NCBI RefSeq assembly: GCF_009741445.1 | Contig: NZ_CP046507.1 | Span: 124,001-188,000, forward strand | DNA from: Mycobacterium avium subsp. avium | Lineage (GTDB): Bacteria; Actinomycetota; Actinomycetes; Mycobacteriales; Mycobacteriaceae | DNA: 64,000 nt | Direction: 5' to 3' | Shown: positions 1 through 12,031 of the stretch, in pieces | Position numbering within the stretch: position 1 is the first letter of the stretch | How the letters are laid out: each line of letters opens with the position of its first letter | The notes under the pieces: generated by a model | What the model was told of the DNA's origin: nothing | Database searches by the model: none | Seen by the model: the letters and a program-made list of their open reading frames with translations, nothing else | Translations under genes and position numbers: made by a program

Positions 1-1647
<1,647 letters not shown>

Positions 1648-1828
1648 CTTTTTCCTGCCTCTCCGGGCCTGCGCACTGGTATTTCGGGAATAAGTCCACA
1701 ACAGAATACGTGCCCCCGCATGGTGATTTACGTCGCGATACCGGGTGGCCCGGCCTGCGCGGGCGCCGCGGTCCCGGCGGCATTTTCGCCACGGCGCCAA
1801 TCGCGGTAAAGTTGCCGACGTGCAGCGG

Positions 1829-1854
1829 GTGCTCCTCCTCGGACGCCGCGACGG

Positions 1855-1861
<7 letters not shown>
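1829..1861 (+). CDS. Putative leucine-rich leader peptide of leuA
   Basis: A 10-codon open frame, GTG followed by three consecutive CTC leucine codons and ending at TGA (product [10 protein letters not shown]). It lies about 80 bp upstream of leuA. A TAAAGT hexamer at 1807-1812 would put transcription start near 1819, so the frame would sit near the 5' end of the mRNA. It ends inside the first of two mutually exclusive hairpins. Its Leu run and position fit ribosome-mediated attenuation of a leucine gene. No convincing Shine-Dalgarno is visible. Confidence 0.5.
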
Positions 1862-3739
<1,878 letters not shown>

Positions 3740-4729
3740 TCAGAACAGCGCCAGCTGCGGATCGGGCGTGGCGTCGGTGAACTCGTCCATGCTGGTGCCG
3801 CCGATGACGGCGCGAACGCAGTCCAAAAACTGCGCGTCGGAGATCACCGGCACCCCCAATTGCCGGGCCAGATAGCCTTTGCCGTGCTCGGCGGCGGGGT
3901 CGTTGCACACCACCAGCGAGGTCTCCCGGTCCACGGTGTCGCTGTAGGCCAGCCCGGCGTGCAGGATCCGCTCGACGAGTTCTTCGTGCGTGCGCTCGAC
4001 CTCGGCGGCCAGTGCGACGCGCATGCCCTGGACGAGTGGCCGGCCGCCCACGTAGGGGCCCGGGTTGAGATAGGGGCAGGGCATCCGGGAAGCCAGCACC
4101 TTCAGCGGGCGCAGCTCGTCGTGGGTGACGCGGCCGTTGGGCCAGCGGCGGCGGGTCACCGGATGCACCGGCAGCCAGATGTCGCGTTCCCGGGCCCGCT
4201 GCAGCGCCGAGGCCAGCACGCCGGTCAGCACCATGGCGTCGTCGAAGGCGTCGTGCGGCCGCTGCTGGGTCACGCCCCAGTGCGCCGCCAGCGTCTCCAG
4301 CCGCAGGTTGTCGATGCCCAGGTCCAGCCGCCGGGCCAGCTCGACCGTGCACATCACGGTGTCGACGGGAAGTTCGATGCCGGCGAGTTCGGCCTCGGCG
4401 GCGAGGAAGGCGTAGTCGAAGGCCACGTTGTGGGCGACCAGGGTGCGGCCGCGCAGCACCTCGACCACGTCGCCCGCGATGTCGGCGAACTGCGGCTGGT
4501 CTTCCAGCATGGCGGCGGTCAGGCCGTGCACGTGGGTGGGGCCCGGATCCACGCCCGGGTTGAGCAGGCTCACCACCGACTGCTCGACCTTGCCGCCGGC
4601 GTCCAGCCCGAGCACCGCAAGGCTGATGATGCGAGCCTGACCCGGGCGAAAGCCCGAGGTCTCGACGTCGATGACGGCCCATCCCGCGTCCGGCTCGCTG
4701 GCCGGACGACCCCAGCACACCGCGCTCAT
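3740..4729 (-). CDS. DnaQ-like 3'-5' exonuclease with BRCT domain
   Basis: A DEDD-family exonuclease of 329 residues, the length of M. tuberculosis Rv3711c. Exo I is VIDVETSGF near residue 19, Exo II HNVAFDYAFL near 95 and Exo III HDAFDDA near 145, so the catalytic acids are present. The C-terminal third (VVCNDPAAEHGKGYLARQLGVP) resembles a BRCT fold as in bacterial ligases. The ATG at 4729 (MSAVCWGR) is used because upstream codons run into the divergent intergenic repeat. The gene converges on leuA with no gap. It may act in proofreading or repair rather than as the replicative epsilon subunit, because mycobacterial DnaE1 proofreads through its own PHP domain (established knowledge). Confidence 0.88.
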   Translation of the reverse strand: MSAVCWGRPASEPDAGWAVIDVETSGFRPGQARIISLAVLGLDAGGKVEQSVVSLLNPGVDPGPTHVHGLTAAMLEDQPQFADIAGDVVEVLRGRTLVAHNVAFDYAFLAAEAELAGIELPVDTVMCTVELARRLDLGIDNLRLETLAAHWGVTQQRPHDAFDDAMVLTGVLASALQRARERDIWLPVHPVTRRRWPNGRVTHDELRPLKVLASRMPCPYLNPGPYVGGRPLVQGMRVALAAEVERTHEELVERILHAGLAYSDTVDRETSLVVCNDPAAEHGKGYLARQLGVPVISDAQFLDCVRAVIGGTSMDEFTDATPDPQLALF

Positions 4730-4802
4730 GCACTGAGGATGGCACGGGCGACCGACATCACCGGTGTCACACGGCGCCGTGTCGGCGTTCGAATCGATCC
4801 GG

Positions 4803-4971
4803 GAGGGCGACCCGCTGCGCCCGGCGACAAGCGCCGCGCTTGCGATCGCCCTCAACTCGATGAGGGCGACCCGCTGCGCCCGGCGACAAGCGCCGCGCTT
4901 GCGATCGCCCTCAACTCGATGAGGGCGACCCGCTGCGCCCGGCGACAAGCGCCGCGCTTGCGATCGCCCTT
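4803..4971. repeat. 59-bp tandem repeat, about 2.9 copies
   Basis: Copies begin at 4803, 4862 and 4921 (period 59) and are essentially identical; the third stops in the arm at 4971. Each unit is bounded by the perfect inverted arms gagggcga and tcgccctc, so each can fold into one long hairpin. The array fills the divergent gap between the DnaQ-like gene and murT, just upstream of the murT start. It is related in reverse orientation to the 57-bp repeats at 15404-15513. Confidence 0.95.
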
Positions 4972-4982
4972 AAACTCTCCGG

Positions 4983-6233
4983 GTGCTGACCACCCGTGCC
5001 CGCCTGGCCCTGGCCGCGGGGGCGAGCGCGCGCTGGGCGTCCCGGGTGACCGGCCGCGGCGCCGGCGCCATGATCGGCGGGCTGGTCGCGATGACGCTGG
5101 ACCGCTCGGTGCTGCGGCAACTGGCCACCGGCCGGCGCACCGTCGTCGTCACCGGCACCAACGGCAAGTCGACCACCACCCGGATGACCGCCGCCGCCCT
5201 GGCCACCATGGGATCGGTGGCCACCAACGCCGAGGGCGCCAACATGGACGCCGGCCTGGTCGCGGCGCTGGCCGCCAACCGCGGCGCCCGGCTGGCCGCC
5301 CTGGAGGTCGACGAGATGCACGTGCCGCACGTGTCCGACGCCGTCCGCCCGGGCGTCGTCGTGCTGCTCAACCTGTCCCGCGACCAGCTGGACCGGGTCG
5401 GCGAGATCAACGTCATCGAGCGGACCCTGCGCGCCGGCCTGGCCCGGCACCCGGACGCGGTCGTCGTGGCCAACTGCGACGACGTGCTGATGACCTCGGC
5501 GGCCTACGACAGCCCCAACGTGGTGTGGGTGGCCGCCGGCGGCTCCTGGGCGAACGATTCGGTGAGCTGCCCGCGCAGCGGCGAGGTGATCGTCCGCGAG
5601 CAGGGGCATTGGTATTCCACCGGCGCCGACTTCAAGCGGCCCAGCCCGCACTGGTGGTTCGACCCACAGGACGGCGGCAACCTGTACGGCCCCGGCGGTG
5701 TGGCGCTGCCGATGCGGTTGGCGCTACCGGGCGCGGTGAACCGCGGCAACGCCGCCCAGGCCGTGGCGGCCGCGGTCGCGTTGGGCGCCGATCCGGCGGC
5801 GGCGGTGACGGCCGTGTCGACGGTCGACGAGGTCGCCGGCCGGTATCGCACGGTGCGGGTCGGCGGGCACGACGTCCGGATGTTGCTGGCCAAGAATCCG
5901 GCGGGCTGGCAGGAAGCGCTGTCGATGGTGGACCCGCACGCCGACGGGGTGGTCATCTCGGTCAACGGCCGGGTACCCGACGGCGAGGACCTGTCCTGGC
6001 TGTGGGACGTGCGCTTCGAGCACTTCAACGACGCGTTCCAGACCACCCCGGTGGTGGCCGCCGGGGAGCGCGGCACCGACCTGGCGGTGCGGCTCGGGTA
6101 CGCGGGTGTCGAGCACACCCTGGTGCACGACACCGTCGCCGCCATCGAGTCCTGCCCGCCCGGGCGGGTGGAGGTCGTCGCCAACTACACCGCGTTCCTG
6201 GCGCTGCAACGAGCGTTGGCGCGCCATGGCTGA
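4983..6233 (+). CDS. murT: Lipid II isoglutaminyl synthase subunit MurT
   Basis: The Mur-ligase-like, ATP-using half of the MurT-GatD complex, which amidates the alpha-carboxyl of D-isoglutamate in lipid II. It has 416 residues. The P-loop GTNGKST is at residues 58-64, LEVDEMHVPHVSD at about 111-123 and the Mur central-domain NLSRDQLDR at about 133-141. A DUF1727-type C-terminal domain follows (LLAKNPAGWQEAL, LWDVRFE). The start is GTG at 4983, with a weak ribosome site directly behind the 59-bp repeat array. The stop overlaps the gatD start by 8 nt, so translation is coupled and stoichiometric. Orthologous position to Rv3712. Confidence 0.93.
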   Translation: MLTTRARLALAAGASARWASRVTGRGAGAMIGGLVAMTLDRSVLRQLATGRRTVVVTGTNGKSTTTRMTAAALATMGSVATNAEGANMDAGLVAALAANRGARLAALEVDEMHVPHVSDAVRPGVVVLLNLSRDQLDRVGEINVIERTLRAGLARHPDAVVVANCDDVLMTSAAYDSPNVVWVAAGGSWANDSVSCPRSGEVIVREQGHWYSTGADFKRPSPHWWFDPQDGGNLYGPGGVALPMRLALPGAVNRGNAAQAVAAAVALGADPAAAVTAVSTVDEVAGRYRTVRVGGHDVRMLLAKNPAGWQEALSMVDPHADGVVISVNGRVPDGEDLSWLWDVRFEHFNDAFQTTPVVAAGERGTDLAVRLGYAGVEHTLVHDTVAAIESCPPGRVEVVANYTAFLALQRALARHG

Positions 6234-6933
6234 TTCGGTCGTGCGGATCGGGCTGGTGCTGCCCGACGTGATGGGCACCTACGGCGACGGAGGCAACGCG
6301 CTGGTGCTGCGGCAGCGACTGCGGCTGCGCGGCATCGACGCGGAGATCGTCGAGCTCACGCTGGCCGACCCGGTGCCCGAGTCGTTGGACCTCTACACGC
6401 TGGGCGGGGCCGAGGACTACGCGCAGCGGCTGGCCACCCGGCATCTGCTGCGCTACCCGGGCCTGCAGCGCGCCGCCGAACGCGGCGCGCCGGTGCTGGC
6501 GATCTGCGCGGCCGTCCAGGTGCTCGGGCACTGGTATGAGACGTCGGCCGGGGAGCGGGTCGACGGCGTGGGCATGCTGGACGCGACGACCTCTCCGCAG
6601 GACGCCCGCCACATCGGCGAGCTGGTCACCAAGCCGCTGCTGGCCGGCTTGACCGAGCCGTTGACCGGTTTCGAAAACCACAGGGGCGGAACGGTTTTGG
6701 GCCCCGCCGCCGCTCCCCTGGGCGCGGTGGTCAAGGGTGCGGGCAACCGCGCCGGAGACGGTTTCGACGGGGTGGTGCAGGGGTCGGTGGTCGCCACCTA
6801 CATGCACGGGCCGTGCCTGGCCCGCAACCCGCAGCTGGCCGACCTGCTGCTGGGCAAGGTGGTCGGCGGGCTGCCCGAGCTGCAGATGCCCGAGGTGGAG
6901 TTGCTGCGCCGGGAGCGGCTGGCCGCCCGCTGA
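6226..6933 (+). CDS. gatD: Lipid II isoglutaminyl synthase glutaminase subunit GatD
   Basis: Class I glutamine amidotransferase, formerly annotated cobQ2, that supplies ammonia to MurT for D-isoglutamate amidation on lipid II. The 235-residue protein carries the nucleophile Cys94 in APVLAICAAVQVLG and the partner His194 in VATYMHGP, matching the Cys94/His189 arrangement I recall for S. aureus GatD. The ATG at 6226 lies inside the end of murT (8-nt overlap). It converges on recR with a 14-bp gap. This pathway affects cross-linking and beta-lactam response. Confidence 0.93.
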   Translation: MADSVVRIGLVLPDVMGTYGDGGNALVLRQRLRLRGIDAEIVELTLADPVPESLDLYTLGGAEDYAQRLATRHLLRYPGLQRAAERGAPVLAICAAVQVLGHWYETSAGERVDGVGMLDATTSPQDARHIGELVTKPLLAGLTEPLTGFENHRGGTVLGPAAAPLGAVVKGAGNRAGDGFDGVVQGSVVATYMHGPCLARNPQLADLLLGKVVGGLPELQMPEVELLRRERLAAR

Positions 6934-6947
6934 GCGGCCGAAAACCC

Positions 6948-7559
6948 TCAGACCATGGCGCGGCGGCCGGCCAGCGCGCGGCCCAGCGTCAACTCGTCGG
7001 CGAACTCCAGATCGCCGCCCATCGGCAGCCCGGAGGCGATGCGGGTCACGGTCAGGCCGGGAATGTCGCGCAGCATCCGCACCAGGTAGGTGGCCGTCGC
7101 CTCGCCCTCGGTGTTCGGGTCGGTGGCGATGATCACCTCGGTGATGTCGACGTCGTCGACCCGCTCCCCGATCCGGCTGAGCAGCTCGCGGATCCGCAGC
7201 TGATCGGGGCCCACCCCGGACAGCGGATCGAGCGCACCGCCCAAAACGTGGTAGCGGCCGCGGAATTCGCGGGTGCGCTCGACGGCCTGCACGTCTTTGG
7301 GCTCCTCGACCACGCACACCACCGACGCGTCGCGGCGGGGGTCGGAGCAAATCCGGCAGCGCTCGTCGTCGGAGACGTTGCCGCACACCGCGCAGAACCG
7401 CACCCCGTCGCGGACCCTGGCCAGCACCGCGGTCAGCCGGTCGATGTCGGGCGGTTCGACCGACAGCAGATGAAAGGCGATGCGCTGGGCGCTTTTGGGC
7501 CCGATACCCGGCAGCTTGCCCAGCTCGTCGATCAGGTCCTGGACGGGTCCCTCAAACAT
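6948..7559 (-). CDS. recR: Recombination mediator protein RecR
   Basis: RecR works with RecO (and RecF) to load RecA at single-strand gaps. The 203-residue length is typical. The N-terminal helix-hairpin-helix ([20 protein letters not shown]) is followed by a four-cysteine zinc finger at C56, C59, C68 and C71, and then a Toprim domain with CVVEEPKDV and [15 protein letters not shown]. The ATG is at 7559. It lies 25 nt downstream of the ybaB-like gene, the usual ybaB-recR order across bacteria, so it is probably cotranscribed. Confidence 0.97.
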   Translation of the reverse strand: MFEGPVQDLIDELGKLPGIGPKSAQRIAFHLLSVEPPDIDRLTAVLARVRDGVRFCAVCGNVSDDERCRICSDPRRDASVVCVVEEPKDVQAVERTREFRGRYHVLGGALDPLSGVGPDQLRIRELLSRIGERVDDVDITEVIIATDPNTEGEATATYLVRMLRDIPGLTVTRIASGLPMGGDLEFADELTLGRALAGRRAMV

Positions 7560-7584
7560 GTCGGCCCTGGAATCTACCCGGACG

Positions 7585-7935
7585 CTAAACGCCCGGCGCC
7601 GGCGCCGGAGGCTGCCCGGGCGGCGCGCCGAACCCGCCGGCCAGGGACCCGAGCCGCTCCTGGGCCATCCGGGTGACCTGCTTGGACGCGTCGGCCATGG
7701 CGCCGACGACCAGGTCCTGCAGGGTCTCGACGTCCGACGGGTCGACGACGGAGGGATCGATCTTGACCGCGACCACCTCGCCGCTGCCCTTGACGACGAC
7801 CTTGACCAGACCCCCGCCGGCCTGACCGTGCACCTCGGCGTTGGCCAGTTGCTGCTGGGCCTCCATGAGCTTTTGCTGCATCTGCTGCGCCTGGGCCAGC
7901 AGCGCGGACATATCGCCTCCGGGTCCGGGTTGCAT
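7585..7935 (-). CDS. YbaB/EbfC family nucleoid-associated protein
   Basis: A small DNA-binding protein of the YbaB/EbfC family; members coat DNA as dimers. Of its 116 residues, about 9-40 form an alpha-helical Gln-rich segment ([20 protein letters not shown]) and the beta sheet contains [20 protein letters not shown] Pro/Ala tail ends the protein ([14 protein letters not shown]). The ATG at 7935 gives MQPGPGGDM; an internal Met at residue 9 is a possible alternative. It sits directly upstream of recR and corresponds to Rv3716c. Confidence 0.92.
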
Positions 7936-8032
7936 GACAGTCCCCTCGCGTCTTGGTCTCGACTTGGTTTCGCTCGGAGTCTCCGGCGATTCGGAACACC
8001 CAGCGTAGACCGCGCGACGTTACCTTGGCGCC

Positions 8033-8806
8033 GTGGACCTACGACTGAGCAGACGTGTCGGGATCAAAGTGGCGGTCGGTGCGCTGGTTGCTGCGTCGAC
8101 GGCGATCATTCCGACCGCGGCCCCGGCCGCGTGGGGGGTGCCGTCCAACATCGCCGGCATGGTGGTGTTCATCGACCCGGGCCACAACGGCTCCAACGAC
8201 GCGTCCATCAACCGCCAGGTGCCCACCGGGCGCGGCGGCACCAAGGACTGTCAGGCCAGTGGGACGGCGACCAACACCGGCTACCAGGAGCACACCTTCA
8301 CCTGGGACACCGCGCTTCGGGTGCGCGCCGAGCTGACCGCGCTGGGGGTGCGCACGGCCCTGGCCCGGGCCAACGACACCGGGCTGGGCCCCTGCGTCGA
8401 TGAGCGCGCCAACATGGCCAACGCGTTGCACCCCAACGCGATTCTGTCCATCCACGCCGATGGCGGACCGCCGTCGGGCCGCGGCTTCCACGTCAACTAT
8501 TCGGCCCCGCCGCTCAACCAGGTGCAGGCCGGGCCGTCGGTGCAATACGCCCGGATCATGCGCGACCAGATGCAGGCCTCGGGCATCCCGCCGGCCAACT
8601 ACATCGGCCAGAACGGGCTGTACGGGCGCTCGGACCTGACCGGCCTGAACCTGGCGCAGTACCCGTCGATCCTGGTCGAGTGTGGCAACATGAAGAACCC
8701 CGCGGATTCGGCGCTGATGGAGTCGGCCGAGGGCCGGCAGAAGTACGCCGACGCGATGGTCCGCGGCGTCGCGGGCTTCCTGGGCTCCCAGGGCCAGGCC
8801 CGCTAG
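8033..8806 (+). CDS. ami1: N-acetylmuramoyl-L-alanine amidase (Ami1 type), secreted
   Basis: Zinc amidase (Amidase_3 fold) that cuts the bond between muramic acid and the stem peptide, acting outside the membrane in septal peptidoglycan turnover. A signal peptide spans residues 1-33 (hydrophobic [14 protein letters not shown], cleavage near APAA). The zinc ligands fit DPGHNG His51, YQEHTF Glu86 and SIHADGG His141, with catalytic Glu216 in ILVECGNM. Cys73 and Cys121 could form the disulfide known in the M. tuberculosis protein (Rv3717). The GTG at 8033 begins MDLRLSRR. It has no separate cell-wall-binding domain. Its stop overlaps that of the opposing gene within one CTAG. Confidence 0.92.
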   Translation: MDLRLSRRVGIKVAVGALVAASTAIIPTAAPAAWGVPSNIAGMVVFIDPGHNGSNDASINRQVPTGRGGTKDCQASGTATNTGYQEHTFTWDTALRVRAELTALGVRTALARANDTGLGPCVDERANMANALHPNAILSIHADGGPPSGRGFHVNYSAPPLNQVQAGPSVQYARIMRDQMQASGIPPANYIGQNGLYGRSDLTGLNLAQYPSILVECGNMKNPADSALMESAEGRQKYADAMVRGVAGFLGSQGQAR

Positions 8807-9240
8807 CTCTCCAGCTCCCTCTTCAGGTTGGCCAGCACCTCGCCCTGAATCTTCTTCAGCCCCAACGGCGCAAAGGTTTTCTCGAAGAAGCCCTTGACGC
8901 CGCCGGCGCCGGTCCAGGTGGTCTTGACGGTGACGCTGGAGCCGGGCCCGGCCGGTGCCACCGTCCAGTTGGTCACCATGGACGAATTGGCGTCCTTCTC
9001 GATCACGGTGTGCCCGGCCACGTCGACGTCGACCTGCACGTCGCGGACCCGCGACTTGGTGGCTTGCAGCTTCCACTTGGCGACCGTGCCGGCCCCCTGC
9101 CCGCCCTGCAGCACCTGGTAGTCGCTGTATTGCGGGGAGAGGATTTTCGGGCGGACGGTCTGGTAGTCCGCGACGGCGGCAAGGGTTGCCGCCGGGTCGG
9201 CGTTGATCAAGATGGTGCTGTCTGCGCTCACCTGTCCCAC
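8803..9240 (-). CDS. SRPBCC (START-like) family protein
   Basis: A 145-residue protein with the SRPBCC/polyketide-cyclase-like pattern: a short strand (DSTILINADPAATLAAVADY), alternating strands (WKLQATKSRVRDVQVDVDVAG, here read as two pieces) and a long C-terminal helix (GVKGFFEKTFAPLGLKKIQ). Such proteins bind hydrophobic ligands, but the ligand here is unknown. The ATG at 9240 gives MGQVSADS. It corresponds in position and size to Rv3718c. It converges on ami1, the two stops sharing the CTAG at 8803-8806. Confidence 0.85.
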   Translation of the reverse strand: MGQVSADSTILINADPAATLAAVADYQTVRPKILSPQYSDYQVLQGGQGAGTVAKWKLQATKSRVRDVQVDVDVAGHTVIEKDANSSMVTNWTVAPAGPGSSVTVKTTWTGAGGVKGFFEKTFAPLGLKKIQGEVLANLKRELES

Positions 9241-9324
9241 GGCGGCCCCTCCTGCTGATGGTTTCCCCGATACCGCCGCTCACGACGGGTGCACGGGCTG
9301 TTGTCGAAGACTAGGGTATATCTG

Positions 9325-10713
9325 GTGCCAGTCCTTGGATCCGCACTCTCGGCCCACCAGGCCGGCGTCGACCGGTTGCTGGAAAGTTATCGGTCCATCC
9401 CGGCAACGTCGGCCGTCCGGCTGGCCAAGCCGTCGTCAAACCTGTTCCGCGCCCGCACCAAACGCGACGCGCCCGGACTGGACACCTCCGGGCTGACCGG
9501 GGTGCTGGGGGTGGATCCGGAGACCCGCACCGCCGACGTGGCGGGCATGTGCACCTACGAGGACCTGGTGGCCGCGACCCTGCCGTACGGGCTGTCGCCG
9601 CTGGTGGTGCCCCAGCTCAAGACGATCACCCTCGGCGGCGCGGTGAGCGGCCTGGGCATCGAATCGGCGTCGTTCCGCAACGGTCTGCCGCACGAGTCGG
9701 TGCTGGAGATGGACATCCTCACCGGCGCCGGCGAATTGCTCACCGCGTCGCGCACCCAGCACGCCGACCTGTTCCGCGCCTTCCCGAATTCCTATGGCAC
9801 GCTTGGGTATTCGACCCGGCTGCGGATCGAGCTGGAGCCGGTCGCGCCGTTTGTGACCTTGCGCCACATCAGGTTTCACGCGCTGGCTGACCTGATCGCG
9901 GCGGCCGAACGCATCATCGACACCGGCGGCCACGCCGGCACGCCGGTGGACTATCTCGACGGCGTGGTGTTCAGCGCCGACGAGAGCTACCTGTGCGTGG
10001 GCCGGCGGACCACCACCCCCGGCCCGGTCAGCGACTACACCGGGCAACACATCTACTACCAGTCGATCCGGCACGACTCCCCGGGCGACGAGCCCACCAA
10101 GGACGACCGGCTGACCATGCACGACTACATCTGGCGCTGGGACACCGACTGGTTCTGGTGCTCGCGTGCGTTCGGCGTGCAGAACCCGCGGGTGCGGCGC
10201 TGGTGGCCGCGCCGCTATCGGCGCAGCAGCGTCTACTCCAAGCTGGTCTCGCTGGACCGGCGCTTGCGCATCTCGGACCGCATCGAGGCCCGCAACGGCC
10301 GTCCACCCCGCGAGCGGGTGGTGCAGGACGTCGAACTGCCGGTGGAACGGACCTTCGAATTCCTGGAGTGGTTCCTCGAAACGGTGCCGATCACCCCGAT
10401 CTGGTTGTGCCCCTTGCGGTTACGCGACCACGACGGCTGGCCGCTGTACCCGATGCGCCCGGATCACACCTATGTCAACGTCGGCTTCTGGTCGTCGGTG
10501 CCCGCCGGTGCGACCGAGGGCGCCACCAACCGGCTGATCGAAGCCAAGGTGAGCGAGCTGGACGGGCACAAGTCGCTGTACTCCGACTCCTTCTATACCC
10601 GCGAGGAGTTCGACGAGCTCTACGGCGGCGAGGCGTACAACACCGTCAAGAAGACCTACGACCCCGATTCTCGTTTACTCGACCTCTACGCGAAGGCGGT
10701 ACAACGGCGATGA
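9325..10713 (+). CDS. FAD-linked oxidoreductase of the methyl-branched fatty acid pair
   Basis: A 462-residue VAO/PCMH-type flavoprotein. The FAD-binding half contains VDPETRTADVAGMCTYEDLV and the loop LKTITLGGAVSGLGIESASF; the cap domain follows. It is coupled by an ATGA overlap to a cyclopropane-synthase-like methyltransferase. Pairs of this kind (TmsA/TmsB or BfaA/BfaB in the literature I recall) make tuberculostearic acid, the flavoprotein reducing the 10-methylene intermediate. The position equals Rv3719. GTG at 9325 was preferred because AGGG at 9313-9316 precedes it at good spacing; an in-frame GTG at 9289 would add 12 residues. Pathway assignment is inferred. Confidence 0.8.
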   Translation: MPVLGSALSAHQAGVDRLLESYRSIPATSAVRLAKPSSNLFRARTKRDAPGLDTSGLTGVLGVDPETRTADVAGMCTYEDLVAATLPYGLSPLVVPQLKTITLGGAVSGLGIESASFRNGLPHESVLEMDILTGAGELLTASRTQHADLFRAFPNSYGTLGYSTRLRIELEPVAPFVTLRHIRFHALADLIAAAERIIDTGGHAGTPVDYLDGVVFSADESYLCVGRRTTTPGPVSDYTGQHIYYQSIRHDSPGDEPTKDDRLTMHDYIWRWDTDWFWCSRAFGVQNPRVRRWWPRRYRRSSVYSKLVSLDRRLRISDRIEARNGRPPRERVVQDVELPVERTFEFLEWFLETVPITPIWLCPLRLRDHDGWPLYPMRPDHTYVNVGFWSSVPAGATEGATNRLIEAKVSELDGHKSLYSDSFYTREEFDELYGGEAYNTVKKTYDPDSRLLDLYAKAVQRR

Positions 10714-12020
10714 CGACCACCAAACAACCGCACCGGTCGCGGACCGGCAAGCTCAGCATGGCCGAGATTCTGGAGGTCTTCGCCGCGACCGGCCGCCACC
10801 CGCTGAAGTTCACCGCGTACGACGGCAGCACCGCCGGCAGCGAAGACGCCGAGCTGGGCCTGGATCTGCGCAGTCCGCGCGGGGCCACGTATCTGGCGAC
10901 GGCGCCGGGCGAGCTCGGCCTGGCCCGCGCCTACGTGGCCGGCGACCTGCAGGCCTATGGCGTGCATCCGGGTGATCCGTACCGGCTGCTCAAGACGCTG
11001 ACCGATCGGGTGCAGTTCAAGCGGCCGCCGGCCCGGGTGCTGGCCAACGTCGTCCGCTCGATCGGGTTCGAGCGGTTGTTGCCGGTGGCCCCGCCGCCGC
11101 AGGAGACGCGCCCCCGGTGGCGCCGGATTGCCGACGGACTGATGCACACCAAGGCCCGCGACGCCGAGGCCATCCACCACCACTACGACGTCTCCAACCG
11201 GTTCTACGAATTGGTGCTGGGCCCGTCGATGACCTACACCTGCGCGGTGTACCCGCACCCCGACGCGACGCTGGAAGAGGCGCAGGAAAACAAGTACCGG
11301 CTGATCTTCGACAAGTTGCGGTTGGCCCCAGGCGACCGGCTGCTCGACGTCGGCTGCGGCTGGGGCGGCATGGTGCGCTACGCGGCGCGCCGCGGGGTGC
11401 GGGCGATCGGCGCCACCCTGTCGGCCGAGCAGGCGAAGTGGGCGCAGCGCCGCATCGACGACGAGGGGCTCGGCGACCTGGCGCAGGTGCGCCACTCCGA
11501 CTACCGCGACGTCGCGGAAACCGGTTTCGACGCGGTGTCCTCGATCGGGTTGACCGAGCACATCGGCGTCAAGAACTACCCCGCCTACTTCGGGTTCCTG
11601 AAGAGCAAGCTGCGCACCGGCGGTCTGCTGCTCAACCACTGCATCACCCGGCACGACAACACCTCGACGTCGTTCGCCGGCGGGTTCACCGATCGCTACG
11701 TGTTCCCGGACGGCGAGCTGACCGGGTCGGGCCGCATCACCTGCGCGATCCAGGACGTCGGCTTCGAGGTGCTGCACGGCGAGAACTTCCGGCACCACTA
11801 CGCGATGACGCTGCGCGACTGGTGCCGCAATCTGGTCGAGCACTGGGACGCCGCCGTCGACGAGGTCGGGTTGCCGACCGCGAAGGTGTGGGGTCTGTAC
11901 ATGGCGGCCTCGCGAGTTGCCTTCGAGCAGAACAACCTTCAGCTGCATCACGTGCTGGCGGCGAACGTCGACGCGCGCGGCGACGACGACCTGCCGCTGC
12001 GGCCGTGGTGGTCGCCCTAA
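10710..12020 (+). CDS. SAM-dependent fatty acid methyltransferase (CFA-synthase family)
   Basis: A 436-residue member of the cyclopropane/methyl fatty acid synthase family. After an N-terminal domain (about 1-140), the SAM-binding motif LLDVGCGWGGMVRYAA lies near residue 210, preceded by AIHHHYDVSNRFYELVLG and followed by SIGLTEHIGVKNYPAYF, all family landmarks. It probably adds the methyl carbon to the C9-C10 double bond of phospholipid-bound oleate, with the upstream flavoprotein reducing the product to 10-methylstearate. The ATG overlaps the upstream stop by 4 nt. It converges on dnaX with 11 bp between stops. Position equals Rv3720. Substrate is inferred from the gene pair. Confidence 0.85.
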   Translation: MTTTKQPHRSRTGKLSMAEILEVFAATGRHPLKFTAYDGSTAGSEDAELGLDLRSPRGATYLATAPGELGLARAYVAGDLQAYGVHPGDPYRLLKTLTDRVQFKRPPARVLANVVRSIGFERLLPVAPPPQETRPRWRRIADGLMHTKARDAEAIHHHYDVSNRFYELVLGPSMTYTCAVYPHPDATLEEAQENKYRLIFDKLRLAPGDRLLDVGCGWGGMVRYAARRGVRAIGATLSAEQAKWAQRRIDDEGLGDLAQVRHSDYRDVAETGFDAVSSIGLTEHIGVKNYPAYFGFLKSKLRTGGLLLNHCITRHDNTSTSFAGGFTDRYVFPDGELTGSGRITCAIQDVGFEVLHGENFRHHYAMTLRDWCRNLVEHWDAAVDEVGLPTAKVWGLYMAASRVAFEQNNLQLHHVLAANVDARGDDDLPLRPWWSP

Positions 12021-12031
12021 CAGGGAGGTGC

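Noticed and set aside
4803..4971. CRISPR array
   Set aside because: Copies are contiguous tandem repeats with no unique spacers and no cas genes nearby.
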